Assembly: GCA_949592205.1 (NCBI GenBank)
Contig: CATIUR010000001.1
Location: forward strand, 310,648,250-310,712,249
Reading direction: 5' to 3'
Origin: Helichrysum umbraculigerum
Lineage: Eukaryota; Streptophyta; Magnoliopsida; Asterales; Asteraceae
Length of the DNA stretch: 64,000 bases
Shown here: piece by piece, positions 13,331 through 24,952 of the stretch
Layout of the letters: the number at the start of each line of letters is the position of its first letter
Numbering within the stretch: position 1 is the stretch's first letter
Translations under genes and position numbers: made by a program
The notes under the pieces: model-generated
Databases searched by the model: none
What the model saw: the letters and a program-made list of their open reading frames with translations, nothing else
Told to the model about the DNA's origin: nothing

Positions 13331-14346
13331 GTAACTCAACAACAACTAATAGATCAAATAGGTAGCCTTGTTAATTCACTTCAAAATAGATGTAGGCTAC
13401 GCGGTGATGCCCACTTAGATGGAGAATGTCAGAAACATACGATGTTAGGCATAGGATACTTAGATTCCCAATCTGATACCTATAGCCCCCAACAACATCA
13501 TTATCAATATTACTATCCTGAACCATTCAATGTCTACCCACACTCATCTTACCCTGTTCATGAACAATAACCATATGAGAGTTCTAACTTAGGAGATATG
13601 CCCATAGCTTATCTCAGTAGTAATGCTACTCTTTCACACTCTTACAACCCACTTGAACAATTATTAAAAGAACAAAATGACATGCTTAAAAGATGTACTG
13701 ATAGGCTGTCTAAAATAGAAACACTGGTCCAAGTGAGTAGTAAGGGAATTAGGGATCAAGTTACAACCAACTATAAGCTACAGGAAGATGATAGACACCC
13801 ACACACCACATCTACATCATTTAACATATACTTTCATTATGGTTGCAAACTTCCTTCAAATCCTATTCAATCTTCTAAATCCTCATTTCCACCCATTATT
13901 AACCTATATACATCCGAGACAAACGAAGAGTTCATTCTAGAGGAACTTTCCGAACCACTGCAACTCGAAGCTACTAGCCAGGGTGACGAGTATGACGAGG
14001 TAGACGAAGAGATAGAAATGGAGAACCCGGAGGTGGAGATTTACATAGAAGACTCAGCTTTAGAAGGACCGGACGAATGCACACCAACTCTTAGTAGTGA
14101 TCTCATCCCAATTCAAACCGACGTGGTTGATGCTATCCCACAACCAGTTGTGGTGAATGATATCCCACATATCTTTCTAGATGTATCACCTAATTGATCT
14201 AGTTGAACCTGCTACCTTAGACCAGCCAGTTGCCCAAATAGTTGATGAGAATGTTGCTACAAGATTGGAGACGTCAATGGACTCTGTCCCACCTCCATGC
14301 CCAAAGTACAACATTCACATTGACTCAAAGACCATAGGAAGTAAGG
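13331..14346 (+). pseudogene. Athila-type gag C-terminal remnant (part 1)
   Basis: About 200 bp after the primer site a frame starts at the ATG at 13331 (MVTQQQLIDQIGSL). It has a CX2-X-type knuckle remnant, CRLRGDAHLDGEC, in which the second expected cysteine is arginine. A Q/Y/P-rich stretch, a stop at 13568-13570, and then a coiled-coil-like segment (PLEQLLKEQNDMLKRC) follow. An acidic region follows, and the frame shifts near 14190. The order (knuckle, aromatic/proline stretch, coiled coil) resembles the C-terminal half of Athila gag as I recall it. The N-terminal gag is missing although the primer site is close by, so the gag was deleted before this copy inserted or soon after. The frame is cut by the solo LTR at 14347 and resumes at 17002. 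Confidence 0.55.
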
Positions 14347-16996
14347 TGTCGCACCCCCAAATTATGATGCGGAAGCGGTTCGGGTTGGGGCGCGACTAAT
14401 TACATATCACAGCACAAAGATATAATGAACGACCATTATATGCGTCGTTTGAACTTGTATTGATAAAAACATAAGTTTACATCAAAATGTAGTTACATTA
14501 GCCCGGTTGAGATTGAGAGATTTAAGCACATAATTAATCTATACAAAATATAATAATGCAGCTAAATCTCTGATTGTTTGCATGCTGACTCGAGCTAATT
14601 GATCGTGATTGAGCAGTCCAACCTACTGCTGGTTACCTGTGATACATGCTAAAATGGGTCAGCGAAATGCTGGTGAGCTCACAGGTTTGTATGTCAACAC
14701 ATAATTGTATGAACCGCAAGATTTATAATTGAATTTAAAGTGCAATTAAGCAAAATAAAAGTTATACATCCATGAGCACATAGTCTGAGCTTAACTTGAG
14801 TGTCAGGTCCAATTAAGGAAACCCAACTGAATGCCTCCTACGAGTGCCTAATCTACACTCGTCTTCCCAAATGCTAATACGCCCGTTTGACCAGTTAGTA
14901 CGTGCTAACCCGGACGAGGATTGTCAATCCTATATGATATCATATACTAACATTCACGCTACAGATGTATTACCAGACTATGCTATGGAGGGCTTTAGTG
15001 ATTAGTTGAAAACAACTCATGTAGTATTTGATTGTTTTGTACTTGCGTTCAACATGTAAATAAAACGTGCAATGTAATCACACCCCTGCTTGAAAAACAG
15101 TAAAATAGGGGCCATGAGACTCACCTGAGCCTTGAGTGCTTAAACAATTAAACTTGATTTGGCTTGACGTGTATTGATGTCCGAAGACTTGTAACCTAAA
15201 GGTGTCCATGACATGCGACGGTTAAAACTGTGATAAGATATTTACAAAGAATATCTTTGTAGTTGTTTATCCAACTATAATGTCCAAATTATCCCGATTT
15301 GGTTGATTGACTTGGATGTTTGAAAACGTGTACGGCCCGTTGGTGATTGTTTGTAATAATAATTGTCAACATTATTATTATTTTGATTTGAAGTGTTGTA
15401 CTTAAAAAGTGTTTATAAACTTTTAGGTGACGGGGGTCCGGGGGCAGCACCCCTGGTTAGCGGGGTTCCAGGGGTGGCAACCCCTGGCGGGGTCCAAGGG
15501 GCTGGCCCCTGGTTGGGGTCGAGATGCCAAGTCAGCTCGAAAATTTTTTATTTCTACTAAGTTGCTTTGGTAAAAAATGCATCTGGACTTGAATTTGGGT
15601 GAAATCAAGTGATAGAATTTAGGTCTCGACACTTAGTAAAATGAGTTGTAAACATTCTGTTTTTAGCGTCACTTATAACGACACTTACGAAGTGTCGCAT
15701 GAAATGACGGATTCTGATCAAATGGCGTCACTTGTGCAAGTGACGCATAGAGGGCGACACTTAAGGAAGTGTCGGTTGTAAGTGTCGGTATAAAGGTCAT
15801 GAGTCACTAAGGTTAGTGACGGATGAAATCAGTTCTCGATTGTAGGTGTCACTTAGACAAGTGACGCTATAAGTGTCGGTTCATAGTGACGGATATTGAA
15901 TTTACGACACTTAGGCAAGTGTCGGGAAAAAGGGGTTTTATGCGGCACTCAGGCAAGTGACGCAAAATTAGGGCTTTTAGCGACACTCAATGCGTCGCTT
16001 AAGTGACGCACGAAGTGACCCTATACTGCAGTCGTCGTTGCGTCACTTCGAGCTGTTGACGGATTTTTGAGCCAAAAACGAGTTTTCCGGTGACCACTTG
16101 GTCCAAATCTTTTACCCAACCATTATATGGACATTATCAACTTAAACAAACCATATTCAAGTAAAAACAAGTAAAATCGGAGAGTTTTGGGTTTTGTCGG
16201 AAACATACAAACTTAACGCCGTGAGAAACCGAAAAGATAGAAAGGTAGATCGTTGCGTGGTGATCGGTTTTCTCCAAAGAAGTCTTGGGTTTTAATGTCG
16301 TTTAATGGTGTTATTTGGTAGATTTAGGTGATGGTGGTGGTGATGTAGTTTGAGAGAAAATGAGATAAAGAGAAAAAGATAGAAAGATTAATATGATGAA
16401 AATGAGATGGTGGGGAGGGGGTTTCCCCCTTTGTTGGCTGGTTGGGTGGGACCCACTTGTGTGGGCTTCACCCATTATTCGTTCCCTGCCTTCGTGCTCC
16501 GTGCGGTGTTCGTTTTCCCGATCGGTTAAACGTTTAATTAATATTTTATACGTTTGAATGTACATCTTAAATTATGAATAATTACCCAATATTTTGTTGA
16601 AGTATTTTACCAATTACTTAATAATTGCGTTATAAAATATAACGTTACTTGTTTTGTTTGTTTGTGTTTTTAATATTTTAATCGCGTAGCCCCTGATTGT
16701 ACGATACGAATTGTGTACGAAATATTATTTAATAAAATAATATTTTGGATGTAATTGTGTTATTAAATAACATTATATTATTTAATTAAATTGTTCACCA
16801 ACGTCCGTATATATTTGGAACCGAATTACATTCGATTTGAAACTTGTACGATTTAATCAAATCGCATAATTGTACGTATATATATTCAACAATATATATA
16901 TTATTTGATACACAAATTAGCCTAATTCAGAACTAATTACATGTATTAAAACTTGATTAGGCACTAATTACTAGTCCTAATTTGACGGGTGTCACA
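14347..16996 (-). repeat. Solo gypsy LTR with perfect target duplication
   Basis: On the minus strand it starts TGTGACACCCGTC and ends GGGGGTGCGACA. TAAGG directly flanks both sides (14342-14346 and 16997-17001), which proves a single insertion followed by LTR-LTR recombination. It holds a GC-rich hairpin block (15428-15520) and a long array of GCGTCACTT / AAGTGTCG palindromes (15650-16060). A pyrimidine-rich probable leader region follows on the minus strand (about 16330-16450). It is of the same general type as the LTRs at 37162 and 55497. Confidence 0.93.
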
Positions 16997-17001
16997 TAAG
17001 G

Positions 17002-17300
17002 TGGGTTCTGTATCATGGTTACCTTACAAACCATCTCTCCACCATATAATGACGTATACGTCATGGAGTGATGAGGACACCTTTGATCAACCCATTCTGC
17101 CCATCCAACTCGAGGAGATAATCAAAGTTGAGAGATTTTTCATACCTCCGGTAAAACCATACCACCCTCACTTTGAATCATCTCCTCATATTGGATATAC
17201 CCTAGCCTTAACTTGCCTCAAATTCTTAGGTATGTACCAATATTACCACTTGTGTCTACTGGTGGATGCAAGGAAGCCGCTAGGATCTCGTAACATATAG
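17002..17300 (+). pseudogene. Element B gag remnant (part 2, after the solo LTR)
   Basis: The frame that enters the LTR at 14346 (IDSKTIGSK) continues in register after removal of the LTR and one TAAGG copy, reading VGSVSWLPYKP and then DEDTFDQPILPIQLEEII, and stops at 17300. A short segment after the stop (17335-17365, CGCTTCTCGGAAGGCAACCC) is the conserved word that in Athila/Tat elements follows a gene end. Function is unknown beyond its being the end of the element's first ORF. Confidence 0.55.
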
Positions 17301-19702
17301 TGCTAGAGTCAAGCTAGAGACTCGAACAAAAACAAGCGCTTCTCGGAAGGCAACCCGTGTCTAACGTAGTTTTAATAGTAGGATAAGTAGTATACTAACC
17401 TGAATAAGTGGAAAATGAAATCCTAAATTGCATGTTCAAGTTTTTCTTCAAGAACTAAAAGGATGGTTATTAAAATGAACTTCAAACTTTTGTTAAAACC
17501 TTCAAAACTTCCTTCTTCCGCTTGCTTGAACCTAATTGCAACATCCGTTTTAACCATTATCTAAAGTTCTTAAACTATCCTTTCACTCACAAACATGGGA
17601 TTAGCAACCTTAGTAATCTTACACTACCCACTCACATATTTCGAGTATTTGAGGTACTTACATATATTTCTGTCAACATACATAGAAGATCTAATAACAT
17701 GATTGGTATGTCAATATGTGTATTATGCTCGAACTCGTTTAAAAATATGTGCTGTAAACATCTTTATACTTGGTTTCCTGATTTAATTTCTCATACTAGT
17801 ATTCCCATATCTGTTGTTTGTGCTATAGTGAAATTATAGGCAACTAATACTTTTATGTGTGAGATCAAACTTTAAGTCATACACTGGTTTGTTTCTACAA
17901 AGTACTCACTTTGATAGTTCTTTTGCAAACCAGTGAATACGTGATTTGGAGAATGATCACTTGTTTGTTAGATCGTGCTTGTTTGTTCTATTAAACAGGG
18001 AATAACGCCTATGGATAAAGAGCTTTTGAGTATAATGGAAAGAAGACAAGGGGAGCTTACAAGTTCATCAAATAAGGAAACTTTTGAGCATTGCTTTTCA
18101 GTAGAAGAGATGGCTCTTTCAGACACGCAGATGATCACATTCTAGTTGTCTATGACTAGGTCATCGAGTAGATCACATCAAATTTCACCGTCTGTTCCAC
18201 ATCCTAGAACCGTACCTTACAATTTCCTTGGTTGCTAGCATGGTGTTACATGGAACCCGAAATCATCACCATCCACCATCACCATATCCACCCACACTCG
18301 CCATCCATCCACATTTATCATCACCATCCGCGATCATTTGTTCGCCATGTAATCTGGGAATGAGTACAGAATATATGGTATGTAAGCTAGAGATATCTGC
18401 CGATAAGAACAACATCAAATTTATTTCATTCGTTTGTCAGAGGATATCTCGGATGATATAGTCGTTGGATTCAGCACTCTCAGATCATCTAGAGCAATTA
18501 GTCTACATCAGCAGCTCTTGATGATTAGAATCCTCGTCCATTATCTCTACCCAACATATGGTGTATCTTTGTTGATTCTGCGTGTATCCGGAAGAAGACA
18601 TCACTTCGGTTCACTTTCTACAATCGTTTTAGTCTTAGTTATTTTCATGGTAAAAGTTAGTGGAAGGATTGGATGAAAAGTATGCCATTGTGAGCTCGAG
18701 AGCACTTCATGAAGACTGACTTTGATCCAGCAAACACTGGTACCAGCATAGTCTATTTTTCAGATCCTCAGCTCACCAATATGCCGGCAAATGTGTGAGG
18801 TTGCAAATGAAATATCGAGCTAAGAGATGGCGGACGTTCATTAAGAAACCGCATTCTGCAAGGAGCCAGCTAAAGAAATTCCAACTATCGGCAGACTGCG
18901 GATTCTTTCTTCAAAACATCTCTTGCCTCTATCGTAGGGAAGTTCCTTTCTAAACTGTTATGATTTTCTCCATTACCATACATCCTAATATGCCTAAATT
19001 CAAAGTGTGATTTTATCCCACTATCTTTTCAAAAACACTTAAAATTGTTTCACTGTTTCAAACCCTAAGTGTGGGATTTTTCCCGAAGAAAATCCTACAT
19101 CTTAGCAATGAACATTGAGGACAATGTTCTTTTCAGTCTGGGATACACGGTATAAAATACCGCAAGTTTTTATTTGCCTGTCCGAAGTAAACATTTTTAT
19201 TTTACCTTAAATTTTTCGCAAAACCAAATAGGTTGAGATTTTAACTACCAAAACATTCGGAAACCCAACCTCAACGATGTCCGACATCCATTCGGTTGAT
19301 TTCGAATATTTTTAAAAGATTTTAGACTTAGAAGATTCTTTCAAAGAAATGAACTTTCTGTCAAAATAAATAAGTTGCTTTGGAAAGTAAGATAAGGCAA
19401 AAATAAGAACGTATCTTAAACTGAAATTGAGAAATCCTCTAGGCATCGCATGACTTGGTGCATATAACACCATTTGTTGTTAGGTACTTGAGCCCATTAT
19501 AAGCATTCATTTTAATGCTTCACTTTCATTTCGGAGTTTGCGTCGATGCATGTGTCTTTGAATTAGAACTTGCTCCTGTAATGCATTTCAAGACCATACC
19601 AATGAGTGTCGTACGCGGTATAGGTGCAATTAGAGGATCTTGGCATTTATTAGGGTTAACCCCTTTTCTTTTTAAAGATTGTTGATGATCCGATTAGAAA
19701 AC
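17301..19702 (+). pseudogene. Decayed ORF-1 region and non-coding tail of element B
   Basis: No long frame survives. Around 18240-18330 a CCACCATCACCA-type stretch corresponds to the proline/histidine-rich part of the ORF-1-type gene of element A (7170-7250), so the ORF-1 gene probably occupied about 18000-18960. Directly before it, TTCTATTAAACAG (about 17985-17998) resembles a splice acceptor, as in element A. Further right, the AAGTGTGGGAT motif recurs near 19065 and, altered, near 19006 and 19138. A block at about 19440-19650 is shared with element A. The copia element is inserted at 19703. Confidence 0.5.
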
Positions 19703-20216
19703 TGTTGGTCCCTCTTGACCGGATCGAATCAGATCGTATAACTCAATTGAAAGTGCGAAATCCAAACAAACAAGTATTAATGAACGTTTAATCAACACGA
19801 ACAATACTATTAACTTTTCGTATATATTAACACTTGAAAGAATAACGATTACAGACTCGATTTCTCTACCTCTATCTCTCTGCCCACGCCTCTCTCACTC
19901 TAGGGTTTTATCAACCTCCTAATGAAAACTAACACTCTCTATTTATAGTCTAACCTGACCTACCTGCGACACAGCCTTTGTGTCAAGGAGAAACTTTCAA
20001 CTAAACCAACTCACATTCAACAAAAGAAACTGGTCGCCTACGAGGATCTGCATACTGTTTCTGTCTGTGTCGCATGAACAGTACATTGTATATTCTATAA
20101 TTATTTGTCGTTTACAGACTCGAATATACACATTAATCACATCACATACTGATACTAATTGACTTTGACAAGTACAAACGTTGACCAAGTGACTGACACA
20201 CAGAAATGCACCAACA
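19703..20216 (-). repeat. 3' LTR of the copia element
   Basis: It matches the LTR at 24496-24947 except for an internal segment (about 19987-20068), where an unrelated stretch of roughly 80-100 bp replaces the short GCGACACAAG palindromes of the other copy. Elsewhere the two are nearly identical. Confidence 0.9.
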
Positions 20217-21535
20217 AACTCTCCCATGTCAACAGCTTGGTCAAAAAAGCTTCAATTAGTCTTCACCAATAAACTCCTTCATGTCTTCAACAATCAAAAA
20301 CTCCCCCATTGAGATAGCATGGTCTTTAAGAGTCTTGATGTCCAGATTCATTTGACTGACACACATTTATCATACTATAAGATCTTCAAATTCAGTGACC
20401 ATCTCTCAATCATCAGTAGCTTCTCCAATAGAATTTATCTTCGCAGTCTTTGGAGAATAACCAACATCATTTACATCTTCAATATTTGACTTTAACAGGA
20501 TATGTGATATTGATGAGAATAACATAGAAATAAAATCTTTTTGCATTTTTCTTTGATAAACAAAAAGTAGAGAATACTTAAAAATAAAAAGTAAAATAAA
20601 TTGGGGATAAGATTGTTTTAGGTCTGCTTAGATATCATATCAGGCCAACATGCAATTAGTAGGAAATAGTAATTGTTATTTCGATTATCAGTATACTTAT
20701 CCACTTTAAGTTTATTAAGCATATTTAAAGCACCTTTAATAAAAATTATTTCAAAACGATTATTGGTATTGTTTGACCACCTAAACATGTTACATCCGTG
20801 TCTGTGAGCTAACCTTTATTGTTAGTATGAATATTATTTTGTGAATACCGTTATATGATATACTGATGAAATTTAGTAAAACTAATAACACTACATGATT
20901 TACAAACAAGGTAGAGATTGCAAGACCAAGTTTATCTTGGCTATCTCGTAACATACACTTGAACTTTAAATTTAGACAAACATCAAACATATTATGAAAA
21001 TACTAGTGGTCTCAGGTCTGTACTTAGTACAACAGAGGGTCCCTTAGTATGAACAAAACACGTTTGAGACTATTGGCATAACTAATGGATTCAGATCTGT
21101 ACGTTAGTACAACAATAGTCACCATTAGTTATGCTAATAACTATATTATTACTATTTGCCAATTTTGCATTCACAGAATTATGATGACAGTGTATGGCAG
21201 TACCATGATTCATCAATTAAGACTTATGTCATACATCATATAGCAGTTTTCACAAGATAATAGACAAGTATTAGATTTTCTTCTTAATAACCCAGAGACC
21301 GGTGTGTATCATGCCTACCAATACATCATATGATGAAGCTAGTTTTTATAAAAGCTGTTGTAAGTATGCTAGATAAATCTATCGATACATCAAGGATAAA
21401 CCTTAAAATTCCATTTTGTGCATGTCGCCTGATGTACTATCATATCCCAAGTTGTTTACATACACAATTCAATGTCTTTTCATGAAATAAGAATCTTGTT
21501 GTTCACATTTCTGATCCAAATAATCAGAATTTTTA

Positions 21536-21566
<31 letters not shown>

Positions 21567-21959
21567 GAACAGCAAATTCTTTTTGCAATTCCAACTTAAA
21601 GGTACTCCCTTAAACATTAAACATATATTTTTGTAATTTTAATTTAACAAATTTTGCAACATTGCATTTCTTTGATACTAAAAAGTACAAAGAATGGCTG
21701 TTGCATTATTAACAAATAAAAAATAATAATAATGTTTAAATAAAAGTTCCAAAATCACATATCAAGTCAAATCAAATGCCTTTTTTAAGCACTTTTACCA
21801 CCTCGGAACACTTCAGAAATTTCATTCATCCAATCGCGAAGCATCACACATAACTACCTTGAAAACAACCTTCCAACAATATCCATATCCTTGCAGTCAC
21901 TAAAAATATTAGCTATATAAAAGCTGACTGCATCACCACAAACAATCACACATTAGATT
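20217..21959 (-). other. Non-coding interior of the copia element, with a 26-base C run
   Basis: No frame is credible. Positions 21541-21566 are 26 consecutive C (G on the element's coding strand). Near 21000-21130 a word (TAGTACAACA with CAGRTCTGTAC) is repeated in direct orientation about 100 bp apart. This is where pol would be in a complete copia element. Confidence 0.7.
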
Positions 21960-23762
21960 TTATAGGATATGGGACACCCAAGCCTTGATAGACTTGGGTT
22001 GTCCACTATCATCCATAATCATCACATCCATGAGTTTATGATATTTTAAAAACTCAGTTGATTTCATAGATGTGTTGTTTGTGGATTTTGGTTTCCAAAC
22101 CTGCTTAGGTTCAGATGATTTGTTTTCAACAATGTTATGCTGTTGAACTTGAGTTCTACTAGGCAAAACTTTGTTTACTCTAGCCATAGGTTTTGGAGAA
22201 CAGGATGCACAACTTGATACAGGCGAATACGAACCACGCCTTGAAAAAGATTTTGAGAAAGAATTCCTAAAAGAGGAAGTTCTTGGCATCCCTCTACCAA
22301 ACCTAATTAGGGATAATAACTTACAATCCCTAATGATATGTCCCTGTTGACCACAACGAAAACAAGAATGACGTTCCACACGAGATTGATTCCAATGAGT
22401 TCCCTCAAATCGTTTCGGTGGAGGATAATAACAGGAATATTTGTTGAACATGCACTCTTTGGTGAACATGTTGAAGTAGATGTTCCTGAGGTTGAGTTAG
22501 TTGATGTTGAACATTTAGTATTTTCAGATTTCTCAACTAGTTTATCTTTCTTTAGATTCTTCACAAGTGACTGTGAATTATCTGAAGATTTAAAATATGA
22601 ATACCTTTTAATTTTAACATTTGAGGATTCATTGTCAACCTTAGCTTTGCCTTTGCATTTAAAACGTTCATCATTTTCAGTTGTAATGATGAAATTATCA
22701 GGTGTGACATTTATTTTCTCAACCTTAATGGTAGACTCTTCAGGTATATCTTCTACCTCAATGACCTCCTTAACACTAACTGGAGGTTTATTTTCAGTTT
22801 TAACAAATGTAGTCCTAAAAAGCTCGGCCTTTTTGATTGGCTCATTAACTGATGGATTAACAGATTTTGCGTCTACTTTGGAAGAAGAAGGCACAAAATC
22901 TTTGATGGAATCCTTGGATGGCATTGGTAGATAGTCCTTAGGAGGTGGTACATGGTGATAACCAAGATCAGCCTTACTTTTGGTATATGTCCTTTGTGAT
23001 TGAAGAATTTCATCAAATACTACAGAGGATGTAGAAAAGTTTGAAAGCTTTCGTTTTAAGTCGAGAACTTTAGTCTGTGAATCAGCAAGTTCTTTCTTTA
23101 CTGAAGTTAGCATTTCAACATAACTTCCAATTTCATCTTGCTGTTCAAAAATGTTGGCTTTCAATTCTTTCTTTTCTTCAAAAATGGCTTTCAACTTTTT
23201 CTCACATGGCTTATCATTTTCTCTTAACATATCATTATTTTCAGTTAATTGTTCTATGCTAGAGTTAAGGCGTTCATTATCCTCTCTGTATCTGTTAATA
23301 TTATCAGTTAATTTCATACAAGACAAGCATTTAGAAGTATTAGAATCAAACTCTTGTAAGTGAGCCATAAATGCACTGTTTTGAGGCTCTTCTTTCTCTA
23401 TCAATTTCTCCTTAATCTCCTCATCTGGACTTGACAATTCCGACTGATCTTAGTTACCATAACTTAGGAGCAACGCTTCCCATAAATCATATGTCATCGC
23501 TTGATTTTTAAGACAATTGATTTCATCTTGAGGTAAGCACATTGTGATTATATCATACGCTCTCTTGTTATTGTCATATATTTTTCGTTCATCGGATGTC
23601 ATAGTCCTTTTGAGAGTAGGTTGCTTGTATCGCTGCTCGGTAATCAAAACCAACAAATCAGGGAGTTTGTATGCAATGAAATTCTCAAGCTCAGTCTTCC
23701 ATTTGTTGAAGTCACTGTCGAATAATGACTTAAATGGAGCAATAAGTTGCGAAAAACCCATT
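21960..23762 (-). pseudogene. Copia GAG (UBN2 type) with stop and frameshift
   Basis: The minus-strand ATG at 23762 opens MGFSQLIAPFKSLFDSD, followed by an N-terminal copia gag domain (residues 1-105, with ERKIYDNNKRAYDII and ALLLSYGN). A TAA at 23450-23452 interrupts the frame. After it comes a long coiled-coil region (23300-23040, leucine/glutamate-rich, with INRYREDNERLNSSIEQL). A lysine/serine-rich segment follows. A frameshift near 22440 leads into a single CCHC knuckle (CFRCGQQGHIIRDC) near 22360-22320. The end (SIKAWVSHIL) is the usual gag/protease junction of this family, but the protease does not follow. Gag packages the element RNA. The coiled coil is typical of Asteraceae copia gag as I recall it. 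Confidence 0.85.
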
Positions 23763-24479
23763 TTGAATTTAGCGACGAAAAAATTTCGTTCAAAAATATC
23801 GAAATATTTTCGAGTTAAACGAAACTTTTTCAAAACAAAAATTAAGCACTTTTAAGCTCAAAAACAAAATTTGGTACTACTAAATTTTTCGCGATTTTCC
23901 CTCCAAAATTTCGTCCGAAAATGCCCGGGTAAAATGAAACTTTTTCCAGGCTAAAATTTGACACGTTTAAGCCTATGACCAAAACTTGAAAACACAAATT
24001 TGTTCGCGACTTTTCCCGCCAAAAAACTCCTTATTTTTCATTCAGAATCTAGCGACACAAAGTTGTGTCGCAATCTAATGTCGCATGTAATATCGCTACT
24101 TGTGTCGCAGAACTATGTCGCAGTTCAAGAATTCCAAATTAGCGACACAAAAGCTTGTGTCACAGCTTATGTCGCCTAATCAAAGGCTTATGTCGCAAAT
24201 CTATGTCGCGAGCTTGTGTTGCACTTTGAAAACCCTAATTAGAAACACAAAGCTTGTGTCACAAAACGGCGCTGGGCAAATTCCAAAACCCAAAAATCGA
24301 AAATTTTCGAAACTCTAACGAATTTCGAAAACCAATTGACGAACTAACCCTGAAAACACCTTCAGAAATCGCAATCTTCAAGCAATCAAACCCAAAAACC
24401 AAAATTAAGAAATAAAACCTTCGCGAATCAAACCGAAAACGTTCGAAAACATGATCCGAAACCGATGATAACTAATCAA
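23763..24479 (-). other. Copia leader with arrays of GCGACACAA / TTGTGTCGC palindromes
   Basis: The leader lies between the primer site and gag. At 24045-24265 it holds repeated short palindromes such as GCGACACAAAGTTGTGTCGC. The LTR copy at 24758-24805 has the same kind of word. There is no coding sequence. Confidence 0.8.
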
Positions 24480-24493
24480 GGGCTCTGATACCA
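24480..24493 (-). promoter_or_regulatory. Primer-binding site (initiator tRNA-Met) of the copia element
   Basis: The minus strand reads TGGTATCAGAGCCC two bases inside the 5' LTR end, the standard copia priming site. Confidence 0.92.
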
Positions 24494-24495
24494 CA

Positions 24496-24947
24496 TGTTG
24501 ATCCCTATTGACCGGATCGAATCAGATCGTATAACTTGATTGAAAGTGCAGAATCCAAACAAACGAGTATTAATGAACGTTTAATCAACACGAACAATAC
24601 TATAATCTTTTCATATATATTAACACTTGAAAGATTAACGATTACCGACTCGATTTCTCTGCCTCTATCTCTCTGCCCACGCCTCTCTCACTCTAGGGTT
24701 TTATCAACCTACTAATGAAAGCTAACACTCTCTATTTATAGTCTAACCTGACCTACCTGCGACACAGCCTTTGTGTCGCTATTGCGACACAAGCTCTGTG
24801 TCGCATGAACAGTACATTGTATATTCTATAATTATATGTCGTTTACATACTCGAATATACACATTAATCACATCACATACTAATACTAATTGACTTTGAC
24901 AAGTACAAACGTTGACCAAGTGACTGACACACATAAATGCACCAACA
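24496..24947 (-). repeat. 5' LTR of the copia element
   Basis: The 452-bp LTR has TGTTG...CAACA ends. On the minus strand a TATA-like box (GACTATAAATAGAG, about 24730) follows about 25-30 bp after the GCGACACAAG palindromes at 24758-24805. The promoter is therefore probably intact. Confidence 0.9.
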
Positions 24948-24952
24948 AAAAC

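Larger units (their letters stand above)
19703..24947 (-). mobile_element. Gag-only copia retrotransposon (TR-GAG type)
   Basis: Two LTRs (19703-20216 and 24496-24947) with TGTTG...CAACA ends flank 4.3 kb of interior. AAAAC flanks both outer sides (19698-19702 and 24948-24952), a perfect 5-bp duplication. The minus strand has a tRNA-Met-type primer site, a leader with hairpins, one copia gag gene and a long non-coding stretch, and a purine tract (ATGGGAGAG) before the 3' LTR. No protease, integrase or reverse transcriptase is found. Elements with only a gag gene have been described in plants as TR-GAG; they need enzymes from a full-length relative. Confidence 0.88.

Noticed and set aside
15650..16060. 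CRISPR array or tandem satellite
   Set aside because: Stems recur with irregular spacing and changing loops, not as a constant repeat with unique spacers, and lie within an LTR.
22338..22934. 198-codon plus-strand frame
   Set aside because: It is the antisense shadow of the copia gag coiled-coil/lysine-rich region.
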